Below, piece after piece: positions 1 to 7,677 of a stretch of 64,000 bases of DNA. The DNA comes from Brevundimonas vesicularis (lineage in GTDB: Bacteria > Pseudomonadota > Alphaproteobacteria > Caulobacterales > Caulobacteraceae). The stretch covers positions 1,240,001 through 1,304,000 of the forward strand of contig NZ_CP114278.1 in assembly GCF_027105095.1 (NCBI RefSeq), read 5' to 3'. The stretch's first letter is position 1; each line of letters starts with the position of its first letter. The notes beneath the pieces are model-generated. The model was not told the DNA's origin. It was given only the letters and a program-made list of their open reading frames with translations, and made no database searches. The translations under genes and the position numbers were made by a program.

Positions 1-420
1 GGTCTGGGCGTCACCGGATATGGCCAGTCGGACTTCGACGAACGTCTGGCGGCGGCGGTTCAGCCGCAAGGGCGGTCGCTGGTGCCGGACTACGAGAATG
101 CGGCCGGCACCTATTATCGTTCGGACCACTTCCCGCTGGCCAAGCGTGGCGTGCCGATGGCCTATGCCGGCAGCCGCGGCGAGTTCCGCGACGAACCGAT
201 CGCCGCGCGCGAGGCGGCGCGGTCGGAATACGGCGCCAAACGCTATCACCAGGCGGCGGATGAGTGGTCGCCCGACTGGGACTACAGCGGCATGATCGAG
301 GACCTGACGGTCTTCTACGATGTCGGTCGCGTCCTGGCGGACGGTCGCGACTGGCCGCAGTGGAAGTCGGGTTCGGAATTCGCGCCGGTGCGCGCGACGA
401 CAGCGTCCGAACGCCGCTAG
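1..420 (+). CDS. M28-family metallopeptidase, C-terminal fragment
   Basis: This is the last 139 codons of a gene that begins before the window. The segment Y-Y-R-S-D-H-F around residues 38-44 of the visible part supplies the last zinc-ligand histidine of M28 aminopeptidase-like domains. The following Y-H-Q-A-A-D-E-W and the C-terminal W-P-x-W-K segment are repeated, diverged, in the downstream gene (YYHKLTDEW, WPAWK), so the two are tandem paralogues. The family hydrolyses peptide amino termini with a two-zinc site and is often exported. The N-terminus, including any signal peptide, cannot be seen. The gene stops 72 bp before the next start, so co-transcription is likely. Confidence 0.85.
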   Translation, partial: GLGVTGYGQSDFDERLAAAVQPQGRSLVPDYENAAGTYYRSDHFPLAKRGVPMAYAGSRGEFRDEPIAAREAARSEYGAKRYHQAADEWSPDWDYSGMIEDLTVFYDVGRVLADGRDWPQWKSGSEFAPVRATTASERR

Positions 421-492
421 TCTTTTCACAAATCGAGATGGGGCGGGGAGGGATCTCCGCCCCTTTGCCATTCCGCCTGTCGAGTCAGTTCA

Positions 493-2133
493 ATGATCCA
501 TCGCCGTTCACCCCTGATCGCCCTCGCGGCGCTCGCGCTCGCCGCCTGCGCGACGACGCCAGTCGCATCGCCGGCGCCGAAGCTGGACGCCTTCTCCGTC
601 GCCTCGGCCGCGACGCCTCAGTTCAGCGCCCAACGCCTGTCGGACCACATCAAATATCTGGCGTTGGACGAGATGGAGGGCCGGTTTCCCGGCCTGATCG
701 GCGAGCGGCTGACCCTGGCCTATCTTCAGGCGCAGTATGAGGCGATGGGGCTGGAGCCGGGCGGGCGCGACGGATCATGGCTGCAGCCTGTCGATCTGGT
801 GCGGTTCACGCCAGAGCGGGCGCCGACGGCGTCATGGGCCGGCGCGGACGGCGTCTCGCATCCGCTGGTTTCCGGGACGGACATCACCTTGCGCGCCGGG
901 TCGGCCGAACCGATCGTGACGACCGAGGCGCCGCTGGTCTTCGCCGGTTACGGCATTTCGGGGCCGACCTGGGACGATTATGGCAATGCGGACCTGACCG
1001 GCAAGGTCGTGGTCGCTCTGCGCGGGCAGCCGGCGGTCATGGGCGAGGATCCCAACTTCTACGGCTCGACCACGCACAAGACCCAGGAGGCGCTGAAGCG
1101 GGGAGCCGTGGGCGTCATCACGCTTCAGGACCAGGACAACCGCTGGCGTCGCGCCGTGGGCGGGGCGACCCGGCCGCAGATGACGATCAAGGGCGCGCAG
1201 GACCCGCGGTTCAGCGGATCCATCAACATGGCCACGGCGACAGCGATCGGCGGCGCGCCCCTGGAAGCCGCCGTCGAGCGGGCGAAGACGACCGCCTTGG
1301 GGGGCGTTCTGGATCTGGGCGCGCGTCTCAGCGTCGATATCGCCGAGATGACCGAGGTCATCCACTCGAACAACCTGCTGGCCAAGATTCCCGGCACGGA
1401 ACGGCCTGACGAATACGTCTTCTATTCCGCCCACTGGGATCACGTCGGCAAGGCCCGGACGCCCAATGCCGAGGGCGACGACATCTTCAACGGCGCCTGG
1501 GACAATGCGTCGGGGACGGCCGGTCTGATCGAGATGGCGCGGGCGTTCAAGGCTGGACCGGCGCCGAAGCGCACCGTGGTCTTCCTGCACGTCACGGCCG
1601 AGGAGCAGGGGCTGCTGGGGTCGGAGGCCTATGCCGCCGATCCGGTCTATCCGCTGGCCAAGACGGCGGCGGACATCAACATCGACATGCTGCCCTTCAC
1701 GCCAGCGACGCGCGACGTGGCGGTGTTCGGCGTCGGCAAGTCCGAGTTGGAGGATATCCTGGGCCGGTTCGCGGCCGTGCAGGGACGGGTGGTGACGGGC
1801 GACGGCTATCCGGAGGAAGGCTTCTACTATCGCTCCGACCACTTCAACTTCGCGGCCGGCGGGGTGCCGGCCCTGATGCCGTGGACGGGCCGTGATTTCG
1901 TCGAGGGCGGGATCGAGGCGGGCAAGCCCTATTACGAGGGCGCGATGGCCAAATATTATCACAAGCTGACCGACGAATGGCGGGCCGACTACGACTTCAC
2001 GGCCGCCTTGCAGAACCTGGACCTGCTGTATCGGCTGGGGCTGACGGTGGCTGACAGCGAGAGCTGGCCTGCGTGGAAGCCGACGGCCGAGTTCAACGCC
2101 ATCCGCGACCGCACGGCCGATCAGAGGCGCTAG
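493..2133 (+). CDS. M28-family metallopeptidase, predicted lipoprotein (546 aa)
   Basis: Residues 1-19 form a signal peptide ending in L-A-L-A-A-C, a good lipobox with Cys19, so the enzyme is probably anchored in the envelope. A protease-associated-like insert occupies roughly residues 140-270. The M28 catalytic domain follows: H in SAHWDH near residue 314, D337 in WDNASG, E370/E371 in TAEEQG, D398 in INIDM and H450 in YYRSDH. These match the family's two-zinc ligand pattern. The family cleaves N-terminal residues from peptides. It is a tandem paralogue of the truncated gene upstream and is followed, tail to tail and only 3 bp away, by the regulator on the other strand. Substrate unknown. Confidence 0.9.
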   Translation: MIHRRSPLIALAALALAACATTPVASPAPKLDAFSVASAATPQFSAQRLSDHIKYLALDEMEGRFPGLIGERLTLAYLQAQYEAMGLEPGGRDGSWLQPVDLVRFTPERAPTASWAGADGVSHPLVSGTDITLRAGSAEPIVTTEAPLVFAGYGISGPTWDDYGNADLTGKVVVALRGQPAVMGEDPNFYGSTTHKTQEALKRGAVGVITLQDQDNRWRRAVGGATRPQMTIKGAQDPRFSGSINMATATAIGGAPLEAAVERAKTTALGGVLDLGARLSVDIAEMTEVIHSNNLLAKIPGTERPDEYVFYSAHWDHVGKARTPNAEGDDIFNGAWDNASGTAGLIEMARAFKAGPAPKRTVVFLHVTAEEQGLLGSEAYAADPVYPLAKTAADINIDMLPFTPATRDVAVFGVGKSELEDILGRFAAVQGRVVTGDGYPEEGFYYRSDHFNFAAGGVPALMPWTGRDFVEGGIEAGKPYYEGAMAKYYHKLTDEWRADYDFTAALQNLDLLYRLGLTVADSESWPAWKPTAEFNAIRDRTADQRR

Positions 2134-2136
2134 GCC

Positions 2137-3567
2137 TCAGGCCGCGCCGAACGGATAGGGGCTGACGGACTTGGACCAGTCATCGACCGCCAGCGGGCGG
2201 TCGATGGGGGCGGCGGCGCGTTCGGCGCACGGGTGACGGTGACACAGGCGGCAGGCCGGGCCGATGGGCGTGACCTCGGGGTTCTGCAGGTCGATGCCGT
2301 GGGCGTAGGCCAGACGATGCGCATGACGCAGTTCGCAGCCCAGGCCGACGGCGAGGTCGTGGCGCTCGCCATAGCCGTCGTGGCCTTGCCGCTCGACCGT
2401 GCGGGCGAAGGTGAACCAGCGGCCGCCATCTGGAGTCTCGATGATCTGGGTGACGATGCGGCCCGGCGTGCGGAAGGCCGAATGCAGCCGCCAGCGCGGG
2501 CAGGCGCCGCCGAAACGCGAGAAGGGAAAGGCGCCCGCCGCATAGCGTTTGGAGATGTTGCCCGCCTGATCGACACGCATCAGGAAGAAGGGCACGCCGC
2601 GCGCGGTGGGGCGCGACAGGGTGGTCAGGCGGTGCGCGGCCTGTTCGTAGCTGACGCCGAACCGGGCCTGGAGTCGGGCCAGGTCATAGCGCGTCTCTTC
2701 CGCCGCCCGCTGGAAGGGGGCGTAGGGCATAAGGGTCGCGGCGGCGAGGGTGTTGATCAGGGCGACCTTCAGCAGCGATCGAGTGGGCCCGTCCGGGGCG
2801 CTGGCGGTCTCCGCCAGCGCGTTGAGCGCCGGCCCCTGCTCGGCCAGGGCCAGTTGATAGGCGATGGCGAAGGCGCGCGAGGACGGGCCCAGGGTTTCCG
2901 ACAGCAGCAGGCGGCGGCGGTGCAGGTCGTAGCGGCGGGTCCATTCCACCATGACCTCGGCCGGCAGAGTGCGGACGCCGAGGTCGTGCCTGGCCGCCAG
3001 CCGATGACGGGCGGCGGGTTCGAAGCCGTCGGCGTGGGCGGGCGACTCGGCGGACAGGGCGTCGGACAGGGCCTCGCCCATCTGGTCCAGTTCGGGGAAA
3101 TGGTTGCCGCGCGACTGGATGTATTCGCGCACCCATTCGGCGGGGCTGGTCTCGATCGGGCTTTCGCCCGTCTCGGCGGCGGCGCGGGCGCGCGTGCGGC
3201 CGTCGTCGAAGGCCTGATAGAGGCGCAGTAGGGCGTCGGCGACACCAGGCGCCTCTTCCAGCAGTTGCACCAGTTCATGCCGGGGCGCGGACAGACCCTT
3301 GAACAAGGGGTCGGTCAGGATTTCCGTAAGACGCGCCTCGTCCGCCGCCCCACCCTGATTCAGCGCGCGCAGATCGACATCATAGGCGTCCGCCAATCGC
3401 AGCAGCAGCTGAGCTGAGACCGGGCGCTGATTGCGTTCTATGTGATTGAGATAGCTAGGCGAAACGTCAAGGTCGGCGGCCATGGCGGTCTGGGTTAGGC
3501 CCAAATCGCGCCGCAGCCGCTTAAGCCGGGCGCCCAGAAACAGCTTGCGATCAGCGGCGGCGTTCAT
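2137..3567 (-). CDS. XRE-family regulator with short-chain acyl sensor domain (ScfR/RamB-like)
   Basis: The N-terminus (residues 10-70) is a helix-turn-helix of the XRE type (LGLTQTAMAADLDVSPSYLNH). The remaining ~400 residues match the layout of ScfR/RamB-type regulators: a central IrrE-like region and a C-terminal cysteine-containing domain (CRLCHRHPCAERAA near residue 445). Known members respond to short-chain acyl-CoA or related metabolites and control acetate, propionate or glyoxylate-shunt genes. It is transcribed divergently from aceA with a 157-bp gap that holds two inverted repeats, so aceA control and autoregulation are likely. Exact ligand unknown. The start codon at 3567 is the first ATG and gives the complete HTH. 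Confidence 0.88.
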   Translation of the reverse strand: MNAAADRKLFLGARLKRLRRDLGLTQTAMAADLDVSPSYLNHIERNQRPVSAQLLLRLADAYDVDLRALNQGGAADEARLTEILTDPLFKGLSAPRHELVQLLEEAPGVADALLRLYQAFDDGRTRARAAAETGESPIETSPAEWVREYIQSRGNHFPELDQMGEALSDALSAESPAHADGFEPAARHRLAARHDLGVRTLPAEVMVEWTRRYDLHRRRLLLSETLGPSSRAFAIAYQLALAEQGPALNALAETASAPDGPTRSLLKVALINTLAAATLMPYAPFQRAAEETRYDLARLQARFGVSYEQAAHRLTTLSRPTARGVPFFLMRVDQAGNISKRYAAGAFPFSRFGGACPRWRLHSAFRTPGRIVTQIIETPDGGRWFTFARTVERQGHDGYGERHDLAVGLGCELRHAHRLAYAHGIDLQNPEVTPIGPACRLCHRHPCAERAAAPIDRPLAVDDWSKSVSPYPFGAA

Positions 3568-3572
3568 CGTCG

Positions 3573-3626
3573 CATGATGTCACATCATGACTAACTAAGC
3601 AAAGTCATAGTGTGACAAGATGACTT
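3573..3626. promoter_or_regulatory. Two inverted repeats in the regulator/aceA divergent control region
   Basis: Two perfect inverted repeats lie between the divergent genes: CATGAT-N5-ATCATG at 3573-3589 and AAGTCAT-N11-ATGACTT at 3602-3626. Both contain TGTCAC or GTGAC-type words in their centres. They are candidate operators for the adjacent ScfR-like regulator; that assignment is inferred from position. Confidence 0.5.
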
Positions 3627-3724
3627 CGTTGACGAGGTTCGATCTGTATCAGTTTTGACCGGCGCGTGTTCTTGTCCCTGAGACGGCGGCTGCGGCCGCG
3701 CCCCTTCAGAGACCGAGTTCGATC

Positions 3725-5005
3725 ATGACCACCTTCGCCGACCTGGTTCCTTCGCCCGCTGGCCGTTTTGACGGTATCGAGCGCCCCTATACGCCCGAAG
3801 ACGTCCTGCGCCTGCGCGGCTCGGTGCCGATCACCCATACCCTGGCCGAGCGTGGCGCCAACCGGTTGTGGCAGTTGTTGCACGACGAGCCCTTCATCAA
3901 TGCGCTGGGCGCCGTCACAGGCAACCAGGCCATGCAGATGGTCCGCGCGGGTCTGAAGGCCATCTATCTGTCGGGCTGGCAGGTCGCGGCCGACGCCAAT
4001 ACGGCCGGCGCCATGTACCCTGACCAGTCGCTGTACCCAGCCAACGCCGCGCCGGAACTGTGCCGCCGCATCAACCGCACCCTGCAACGCGCCGATCAGA
4101 TCGAGCATGCCGAGGGCGGCGCCAAGCGTGACTGGTTCGTTCCCATCGTCGCCGACGCGGAAGCCGGTTTCGGCGGGCCGCTGAACAGCTTCGAGATCAT
4201 GAAGGCCTTCATCGAGGCGGGCGCGGCCGGCGTTCACTTCGAGGACCAGTTGGCGTCCGAGAAGAAGTGCGGTCACCTGGGCGGCAAGGTTCTGATCCCG
4301 ACCCAGGCGCATGAGCGCAATCTGGTCGCCGCGCGTCTGGCCGCCGACGTCATGGGCACGCCGACCATCACGGTCGCCCGCACGGACGCCGAGAGCGCGC
4401 AACTGATCACCTCGGACATCGACGAGCGGGACCAGCCCTTCATCGATCGCGACAACCGCACGCCCGAGGGCTTCTTCCGCCTGAAGGAGGGCACGGGTCT
4501 GGACCACTGCATCGCGCGGGGTCTGTCCTACGCCAATATCGCCGACCTGCTGTGGTGGGAGACGTCGCATCCGGATCTGGACGACGCAAAGAAGTTCGCC
4601 GAGGCGATCCAGAAGGCCCATCCGGGCAAGCTGATGGCCTACAACTGCTCGCCGTCCTTCAACTGGAAGGCCAAGCTGGACGACGCCACCATCGCCAAGT
4701 TCCAGCGCGAGCTGGGGGCTATGGGCTACAAGTTCCAGTTCGTGACCCTGGCCGGCTTCCACAGCCTGAACAACGCGATGTTCGAGCTGGCGGACGGTTA
4801 TCGCGATCGCGGCATGGCGGCCTATTCCGAGCTGCAGCAGCGCGAGTTCGCCAACGAGGCCATCGGCTACACCGCAACGCGTCACCAGCGCGAAGTCGGC
4901 ACCGGCTATTTCGACCAGGTCGCCACGGTCATCTCCAACGGCACGTCCTCGACGACGGCGCTGAAGGACTCGACAGAGACTGCCCAGTTCACCCACGCGG
5001 CTTAA
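3725..5005 (+). CDS. aceA: Isocitrate lyase
   Basis: This 426-aa protein has the isocitrate lyase signature KKCGHLGGK at residues 180-188, with catalytic Cys182, and the usual length of bacterial AceA (about 430 aa). Further family segments are present: GWQVAADAN, the metal-binding [10 protein letters not shown] and [10 protein letters not shown]. The enzyme splits isocitrate into glyoxylate and succinate, the first step of the glyoxylate shunt, in the cytoplasm, and is needed for growth on acetate and fatty acids. It lies divergent to the ScfR-like regulator. A 69-aa gene follows 19 bp downstream, before a terminator. Confidence 0.98.
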   Translation: MTTFADLVPSPAGRFDGIERPYTPEDVLRLRGSVPITHTLAERGANRLWQLLHDEPFINALGAVTGNQAMQMVRAGLKAIYLSGWQVAADANTAGAMYPDQSLYPANAAPELCRRINRTLQRADQIEHAEGGAKRDWFVPIVADAEAGFGGPLNSFEIMKAFIEAGAAGVHFEDQLASEKKCGHLGGKVLIPTQAHERNLVAARLAADVMGTPTITVARTDAESAQLITSDIDERDQPFIDRDNRTPEGFFRLKEGTGLDHCIARGLSYANIADLLWWETSHPDLDDAKKFAEAIQKAHPGKLMAYNCSPSFNWKAKLDDATIAKFQRELGAMGYKFQFVTLAGFHSLNNAMFELADGYRDRGMAAYSELQQREFANEAIGYTATRHQREVGTGYFDQVATVISNGTSSTTALKDSTETAQFTHAA

Positions 5006-5024
5006 CCCGGAAAGGAACCCGCAA

Positions 5025-5234
5025 ATGGAACCGCTGACCCGAACCGAAGCCATCATCGACTTCTGCCTGGCGCCCCTGGCGCTCGATACCGGCACGGAGG
5101 CCGAACGTGAGGTGCGTCGTCGTCTGACGCACGTGCTGAGGACCTATCAGTCCAAGACCGCGACGCCCGTCGCCGTGGACTTCTCGTCCATGCCGTCACA
5201 GGTCATCAACGAAGCGGCGCACGGTTACGAATAG
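5025..5234 (+). CDS. Small protein downstream of isocitrate lyase (69 aa)
   Basis: A 69-aa, mildly acidic soluble protein with no signal peptide or membrane segment. It starts 19 bp after aceA behind a plausible ribosome site (GGAAAGGAA) and ends just before a strong terminator, so it is almost certainly the last gene of the aceA transcript. I do not recognise a domain. The central EREVRRRLTHVL stretch is probably helical. A role linked to isocitrate lyase is suggested by position only. Confidence 0.7.
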   Translation: MEPLTRTEAIIDFCLAPLALDTGTEAEREVRRRLTHVLRTYQSKTATPVAVDFSSMPSQVINEAAHGYE

Positions 5235-5252
5235 GCCGATCGCCCAAGAAAA

Positions 5253-5284
5253 AAGGCCCGCTCCGATCGCTCGGAGCGGGCCTT
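5253..5284. terminator. Bidirectional terminator between aceA operon and lipoprotein gene
   Basis: A perfect 14-bp stem (AAGGCCCGCTCCGA) with a 4-base TCGC loop. A run of A precedes it on the + strand, which gives a U tract for the minus-strand transcript. It lies between two convergent gene ends (5234 and 5304). Confidence 0.9.
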
Positions 5285-5303
5285 GCTCTGTTAGAAGTGT
5301 CGC

Positions 5304-6434
5304 TTAGCGCGACGGCGTCGTGTTCAGCGATTGGGTGGTCGCAACCGCCGGGGTCGGGACGGGCGTCGCTTGCGGGACGGTGACCGAGATGGGCGTGCGC
5401 GCCGGCGCGGCGCCGGTTTCCTGAGGATCGCCGACGACGATGGTTGTGATCTGCGTCGCCTCGGTGGTGCAGGTCGCCAGGTCGCGGGTGATGTGACGGC
5501 CCAGGCAGAAGATGTCCTCATAGCTGGGACGCGAGGCGGCCAGACACTGGAACAGCATCAGCTTGGACATATCCATGCAGAACTCGCTGTTCGGCTCGTG
5601 CGTCAGAGCCTCGGTATTGACCCGGGCCTCGTCGCCGCCGGAGCCCAGGGCGCCCAGCGCTGCGATGGCCAGAGAGCGCACGACGGCGGGGGTGTAGGGC
5701 GGACCCTTGCGCGAAGGCTCCAATCCCAAACCCGTGCCGCTGTTGGCGGCGGCGAACAGGCGGCTCGATTCCTCCGGCGACGGCAGCATCTTGACGGCCG
5801 ACAGGGTCTTTGCGCTTTCCAGCCGCACTTCACGGTTCGGAATCGGCGTGATGGCCCATTGGCGGCGCGGATCGCTGCGTCCCTGGATGGTGTAGGCGTC
5901 CTGCTCTATCGCCTCGGCGATGGCGCGCATGGCGATGGCGTCCTTGCCGACCGTCGCCGAGATCAGGCCGGCGGCGGCATCGGCGCCGGGCAGGGTGGCG
6001 GCATAGGCCGGGTCGGCGACGATCTGGGCGACCATGCGCTGACGCTGGGCCGGATCGATCGCATACTGCTGCACGCCGGCGACGAACTCGGGCGACTGCA
6101 GGGCGATGATGGCGCCGTAAGCGATCAGGCCGCGCGACAGCTGGTCGGCGTCATAGGCGGAACCCTTGCGCAAGGCGGCCTGAATCGATTCCGCATCGGG
6201 GAAGCCGCCCGGTTGGATCGTCTGGGCTTCGCGCAGGAAGGCGACGTAGATCGCGGCGGCGTCCGCCACGCCCTGATTCAGCGACACGGGGGGCGGCTTG
6301 CGGGCGGCCAGTTCCGCCGCCAGACGCTGGGCTTCCAGCTCGGCCTTTGAGGGTCCGCTCTCGCAACTGGCGAGCAGGACAGCGGCGGCGAGGGCGGCGG
6401 CCGAGAGGCCGCGGCTCAGTAGGGCCGTTTTCAT
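5304..6434 (-). CDS. Unknown predicted lipoprotein (376 aa)
   Basis: The N-terminus is a signal peptide with lipobox L-L-A-S-C at residues 20-24, so the product is probably a lipoprotein. The mature part begins with a helical, charged stretch (KAELEAQRLAAELAARK). A mostly helical alanine-rich region follows, with four cysteines clustered near residues 288-322 (EFCMDMSKLMLFQC, FCLGRH, ATCTT) and a proline/threonine-rich C-terminus. I do not recognise the family, and no catalytic motif is evident. It starts 29 bp after a terminator-like hairpin that probably belonged to prs before the mobile element inserted, and its 3' end faces the aceA operon. Confidence 0.85.
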   Translation of the reverse strand: MKTALLSRGLSAAALAAAVLLASCESGPSKAELEAQRLAAELAARKPPPVSLNQGVADAAAIYVAFLREAQTIQPGGFPDAESIQAALRKGSAYDADQLSRGLIAYGAIIALQSPEFVAGVQQYAIDPAQRQRMVAQIVADPAYAATLPGADAAAGLISATVGKDAIAMRAIAEAIEQDAYTIQGRSDPRRQWAITPIPNREVRLESAKTLSAVKMLPSPEESSRLFAAANSGTGLGLEPSRKGPPYTPAVVRSLAIAALGALGSGGDEARVNTEALTHEPNSEFCMDMSKLMLFQCLAASRPSYEDIFCLGRHITRDLATCTTEATQITTIVVGDPQETGAAPARTPISVTVPQATPVPTPAVATTQSLNTTPSR

Positions 6435-6465
6435 GGAGACTTCCTCAGGCGATTACGCGCGCAAA

Positions 6466-6488
6466 AAGCGCCAATACTGTTGGCGCTT
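6466..6488 (-). terminator. Rho-independent terminator, probably the displaced prs terminator
   Basis: On the minus strand a perfect 9-bp stem (AAGCGCCAA/TTGGCGCTT) with a 5-base loop is followed by a TTTTT tract (complement of 6463-6467). No minus-strand gene ends immediately upstream except across the mobile element. If the element is removed at its 14-bp repeats, this hairpin lies about 30 bp after the prs stop codon. Confidence 0.75.
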
Positions 6489-6507
6489 ATAAGGCGGGCC
6501 TTATGGT

Positions 6508-6521
6508 TATCCGAAGGTTAA
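6508..6521. repeat. Left attachment-site core repeat (attL candidate)
   Basis: The 14-bp sequence tatccgaaggttaa is identical to 13464-13477; the bases on either side differ. It lies between the presumed prs terminator and the element interior. Confidence 0.75.
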
Positions 6522-6571
6522 AGCGCGGTTCCTAACGACCTTTTGATATCGCACTATTTTTTCGGGCGAAC

Positions 6572-6607
6572 GTCCGACTTCCGGGTTAATCGTCGCCATA
6601 AGTCGGA
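6572..6607. promoter_or_regulatory. Left-end integrase arm-type sites
   Basis: GTCCGACTT at 6572-6580 and AAGTCGGA at 6600-6607 are copies of a word found four more times at the right end. The first copy begins 51 bp from the core repeat, the same distance as the nearest right-end copy. Confidence 0.55.
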
Positions 6608-6656
6608 TGCGATCACAGCGGATGGCACCCCGCGAAAACGGCGGATCGGACAGCAG

Positions 6657-6688
6657 AACGCCCCGGCGTCATTATCCGCCGGGGCGTT
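6657..6688 (-). terminator. Terminator-like hairpin after the element's 90-aa gene
   Basis: A perfect 12-bp stem (AACGCCCCGGCG) with an 8-base loop, 57 bp beyond the stop of the leftward gene at 6746. There is no clear U tract, so it is only probably a terminator. Confidence 0.6.
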
Positions 6689-6745
6689 CGTCGCTTCACA
6701 GCGGGCGCGGCGGGAACAAGACCGCGCGCCGCCGGGCGAACTTGA

Positions 6746-7018
6746 TCAGCTGAAGGCGGCGGCCGCCACGGTGACGTTGCCGGTTTTCGGCGCGGCCGTG
6801 ATGGTTAGGACGCGGAAGGCGGTCCCGCCGGCGGCGACCAGGTGGATCACGTCGCCGACGAACAGGAAGCCGCGCACGTCGTTGAAATAGCCGGCGGCGA
6901 TGGCCGTCGCGACGCTGTCGGCCTCGGCGTCATAATGCCAGATCTGGCGGCTGGCGGCCGCCACGGTGACGGAGTTGAGGTTGCTGACCTTCGACAGCTG
7001 GGCTTTGTTCAGGGCCAT
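6746..7018 (-). CDS. Small phage structural-type protein (90 aa)
   Basis: A 90-aa protein with segments YDAEADSVATAIAAGYFND, FLFVGDVIHLV and an alternating beta-rich C-terminus (FRVLTITAAPKTGNVTVAA). This pattern, a YFN motif then a G-D-xx-hydrophobic strand then a T-x-N-V-T-V ending, is one I associate with small phage virion-associated proteins found beside head or tail genes; this is recalled and was not searched. It starts behind AGGAG. It is the only possible structural gene in the element and ends the leftward operon that begins with the Cro-like gene. It could be a moron or a leftover from a larger prophage. Confidence 0.7.
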   Translation of the reverse strand: MALNKAQLSKVSNLNSVTVAAASRQIWHYDAEADSVATAIAAGYFNDVRGFLFVGDVIHLVAAGGTAFRVLTITAAPKTGNVTVAAAAFS

Positions 7019-7099
7019 GGGGCGCTCTCCTGCAGAACAACCGCCACCATGGCGATCTGATCACTAGGCTACGGCCGCGAGGCTGACGGCAACGCGACC

Positions 7100-7276
7100 T
7101 CAACCGGCCGGACACGCCTCCCCGAACATCTCGTCGTCGAAGCCGTCGCCGCGCGCCTTCAGCGCCTCGGCGAAGACCTCGACCTCGCGGCGGCGACCGG
7201 CGGCGTTCTCGCCCACCAGGTCCAGCGCATCTGGCCATAGCCGTTCGTCATCAGCGCGCCGCGCCAGGGCCAGCAC
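7100..7276 (-). CDS. Possible small acidic protein (58 aa, GTG start)
   Basis: A GTG-started frame encodes 58 residues with sensible composition (LWPDALDLVGENAAG, EVEVFAEALKARGDGFDDEM) and overlaps the HNH-like frame at 7159-7350. The acidic helical character is more protein-like than the arginine-rich end of the overlapping frame. Either this is a separate gene, or the two frames are halves of one gene broken by a frameshift. Function unknown. Confidence 0.35.
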   Translation of the reverse strand: MLALARRADDERLWPDALDLVGENAAGRRREVEVFAEALKARGDGFDDEMFGEACPAG

Positions 7277-7350
7277 GCGCCGGGACCGCCGGAACGATCA
7301 ACGCGGCGACGCCATGACGGCGCGATCTCGACGTGAAGCACCGGCGTCAT
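7159..7350 (-). CDS. HNH-endonuclease-like N-terminal fragment (63 aa)
   Basis: Its ATG overlaps the stop of the upstream Cro-like gene (ATGA), suggesting translational coupling. The segment VDRSGGPGACWPWRGALMTNGYG resembles the N-terminal part of phage HNH endonucleases (D-x-S-x-x-x-x-C-W-x-W ... G-Y-G). The expected DxH...HNH core is absent; after residue ~40 the frame becomes arginine-rich and stops. It may be a remnant, or the true protein may continue in the overlapping frame ending at 7100. Confidence 0.4.
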   Translation of the reverse strand: MTPVLHVEIAPSWRRRVDRSGGPGACWPWRGALMTNGYGQMRWTWWARTPPVAAARSRSSPRR

Positions 7351-7574
7351 GCCGCACCTCGCGCTTCAATGAGGTCAGCTGCCGGGAGATCCACGCCCAT
7401 CTGTCGCGCGAGATCCAGAACAGTCGGCAGATGCCGAGACGGAATGCGACCGCCCCCGCTCGTCTCCCACTTCCAGACGGCGTTCGTGGTCAGGTCGCAG
7501 GCATAGGCGATCCTCTTTGCGGACAGGAGGCGCATGGCGCGCCCGGCGGGTGTTTCGATTTTCAGCGTGGCCAT
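7347..7574 (-). CDS. Cro-like helix-turn-helix protein (75 aa)
   Basis: The small HTH protein (RIAYACDLTTNAVWKWETSGGGRIPSRH) has the spacing of phage Cro-type repressors: a turn, then the N-A-V-x-K-W recognition helix. I chose the ATG at 7574 (MATLKIE) because the upstream ATG at 7607 falls inside the operator-like palindromes. It is divergent from the CI-like repressor with about 100 bp of palindromic DNA between them, and begins the leftward operon. It probably competes with CI for the shared operators. Confidence 0.75.
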   Translation of the reverse strand: MATLKIETPAGRAMRLLSAKRIAYACDLTTNAVWKWETSGGGRIPSRHLPTVLDLARQMGVDLPAADLIEARGAA

Positions 7575-7577
7575 ATT

Positions 7578-7674
7578 GTGGAAAATCCATATGGACGTTA
7601 TTTCCACGTCTATGCCTCAAGTGCTTCGGCAAGTTCGTCAACGACGTGGAGTGGAATTCTTTTCCACAATCCAC
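7578..7674. promoter_or_regulatory. CI/Cro operator region
   Basis: Several TTTCCAC/GTGGAAA-type half sites lie between the divergent repressors. They include a perfect 17-bp palindrome GTGGAA-N5-TTCCAC at 7651-7667, a longer pair GTGGAAA at 7578 with TTTCCAC at 7601-7607, and a central TCCATATGGA palindrome at 7586-7595. Position and symmetry mark them as operators for the two flanking HTH proteins. Confidence 0.65.
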
Positions 7675-7677
7675 AGC

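Noticed and set aside
832..1962. 376-codon frame opposite the second M28 peptidase
   Set aside because: Shadow of the peptidase gene, which has all its zinc ligands; no domain in the antisense product.
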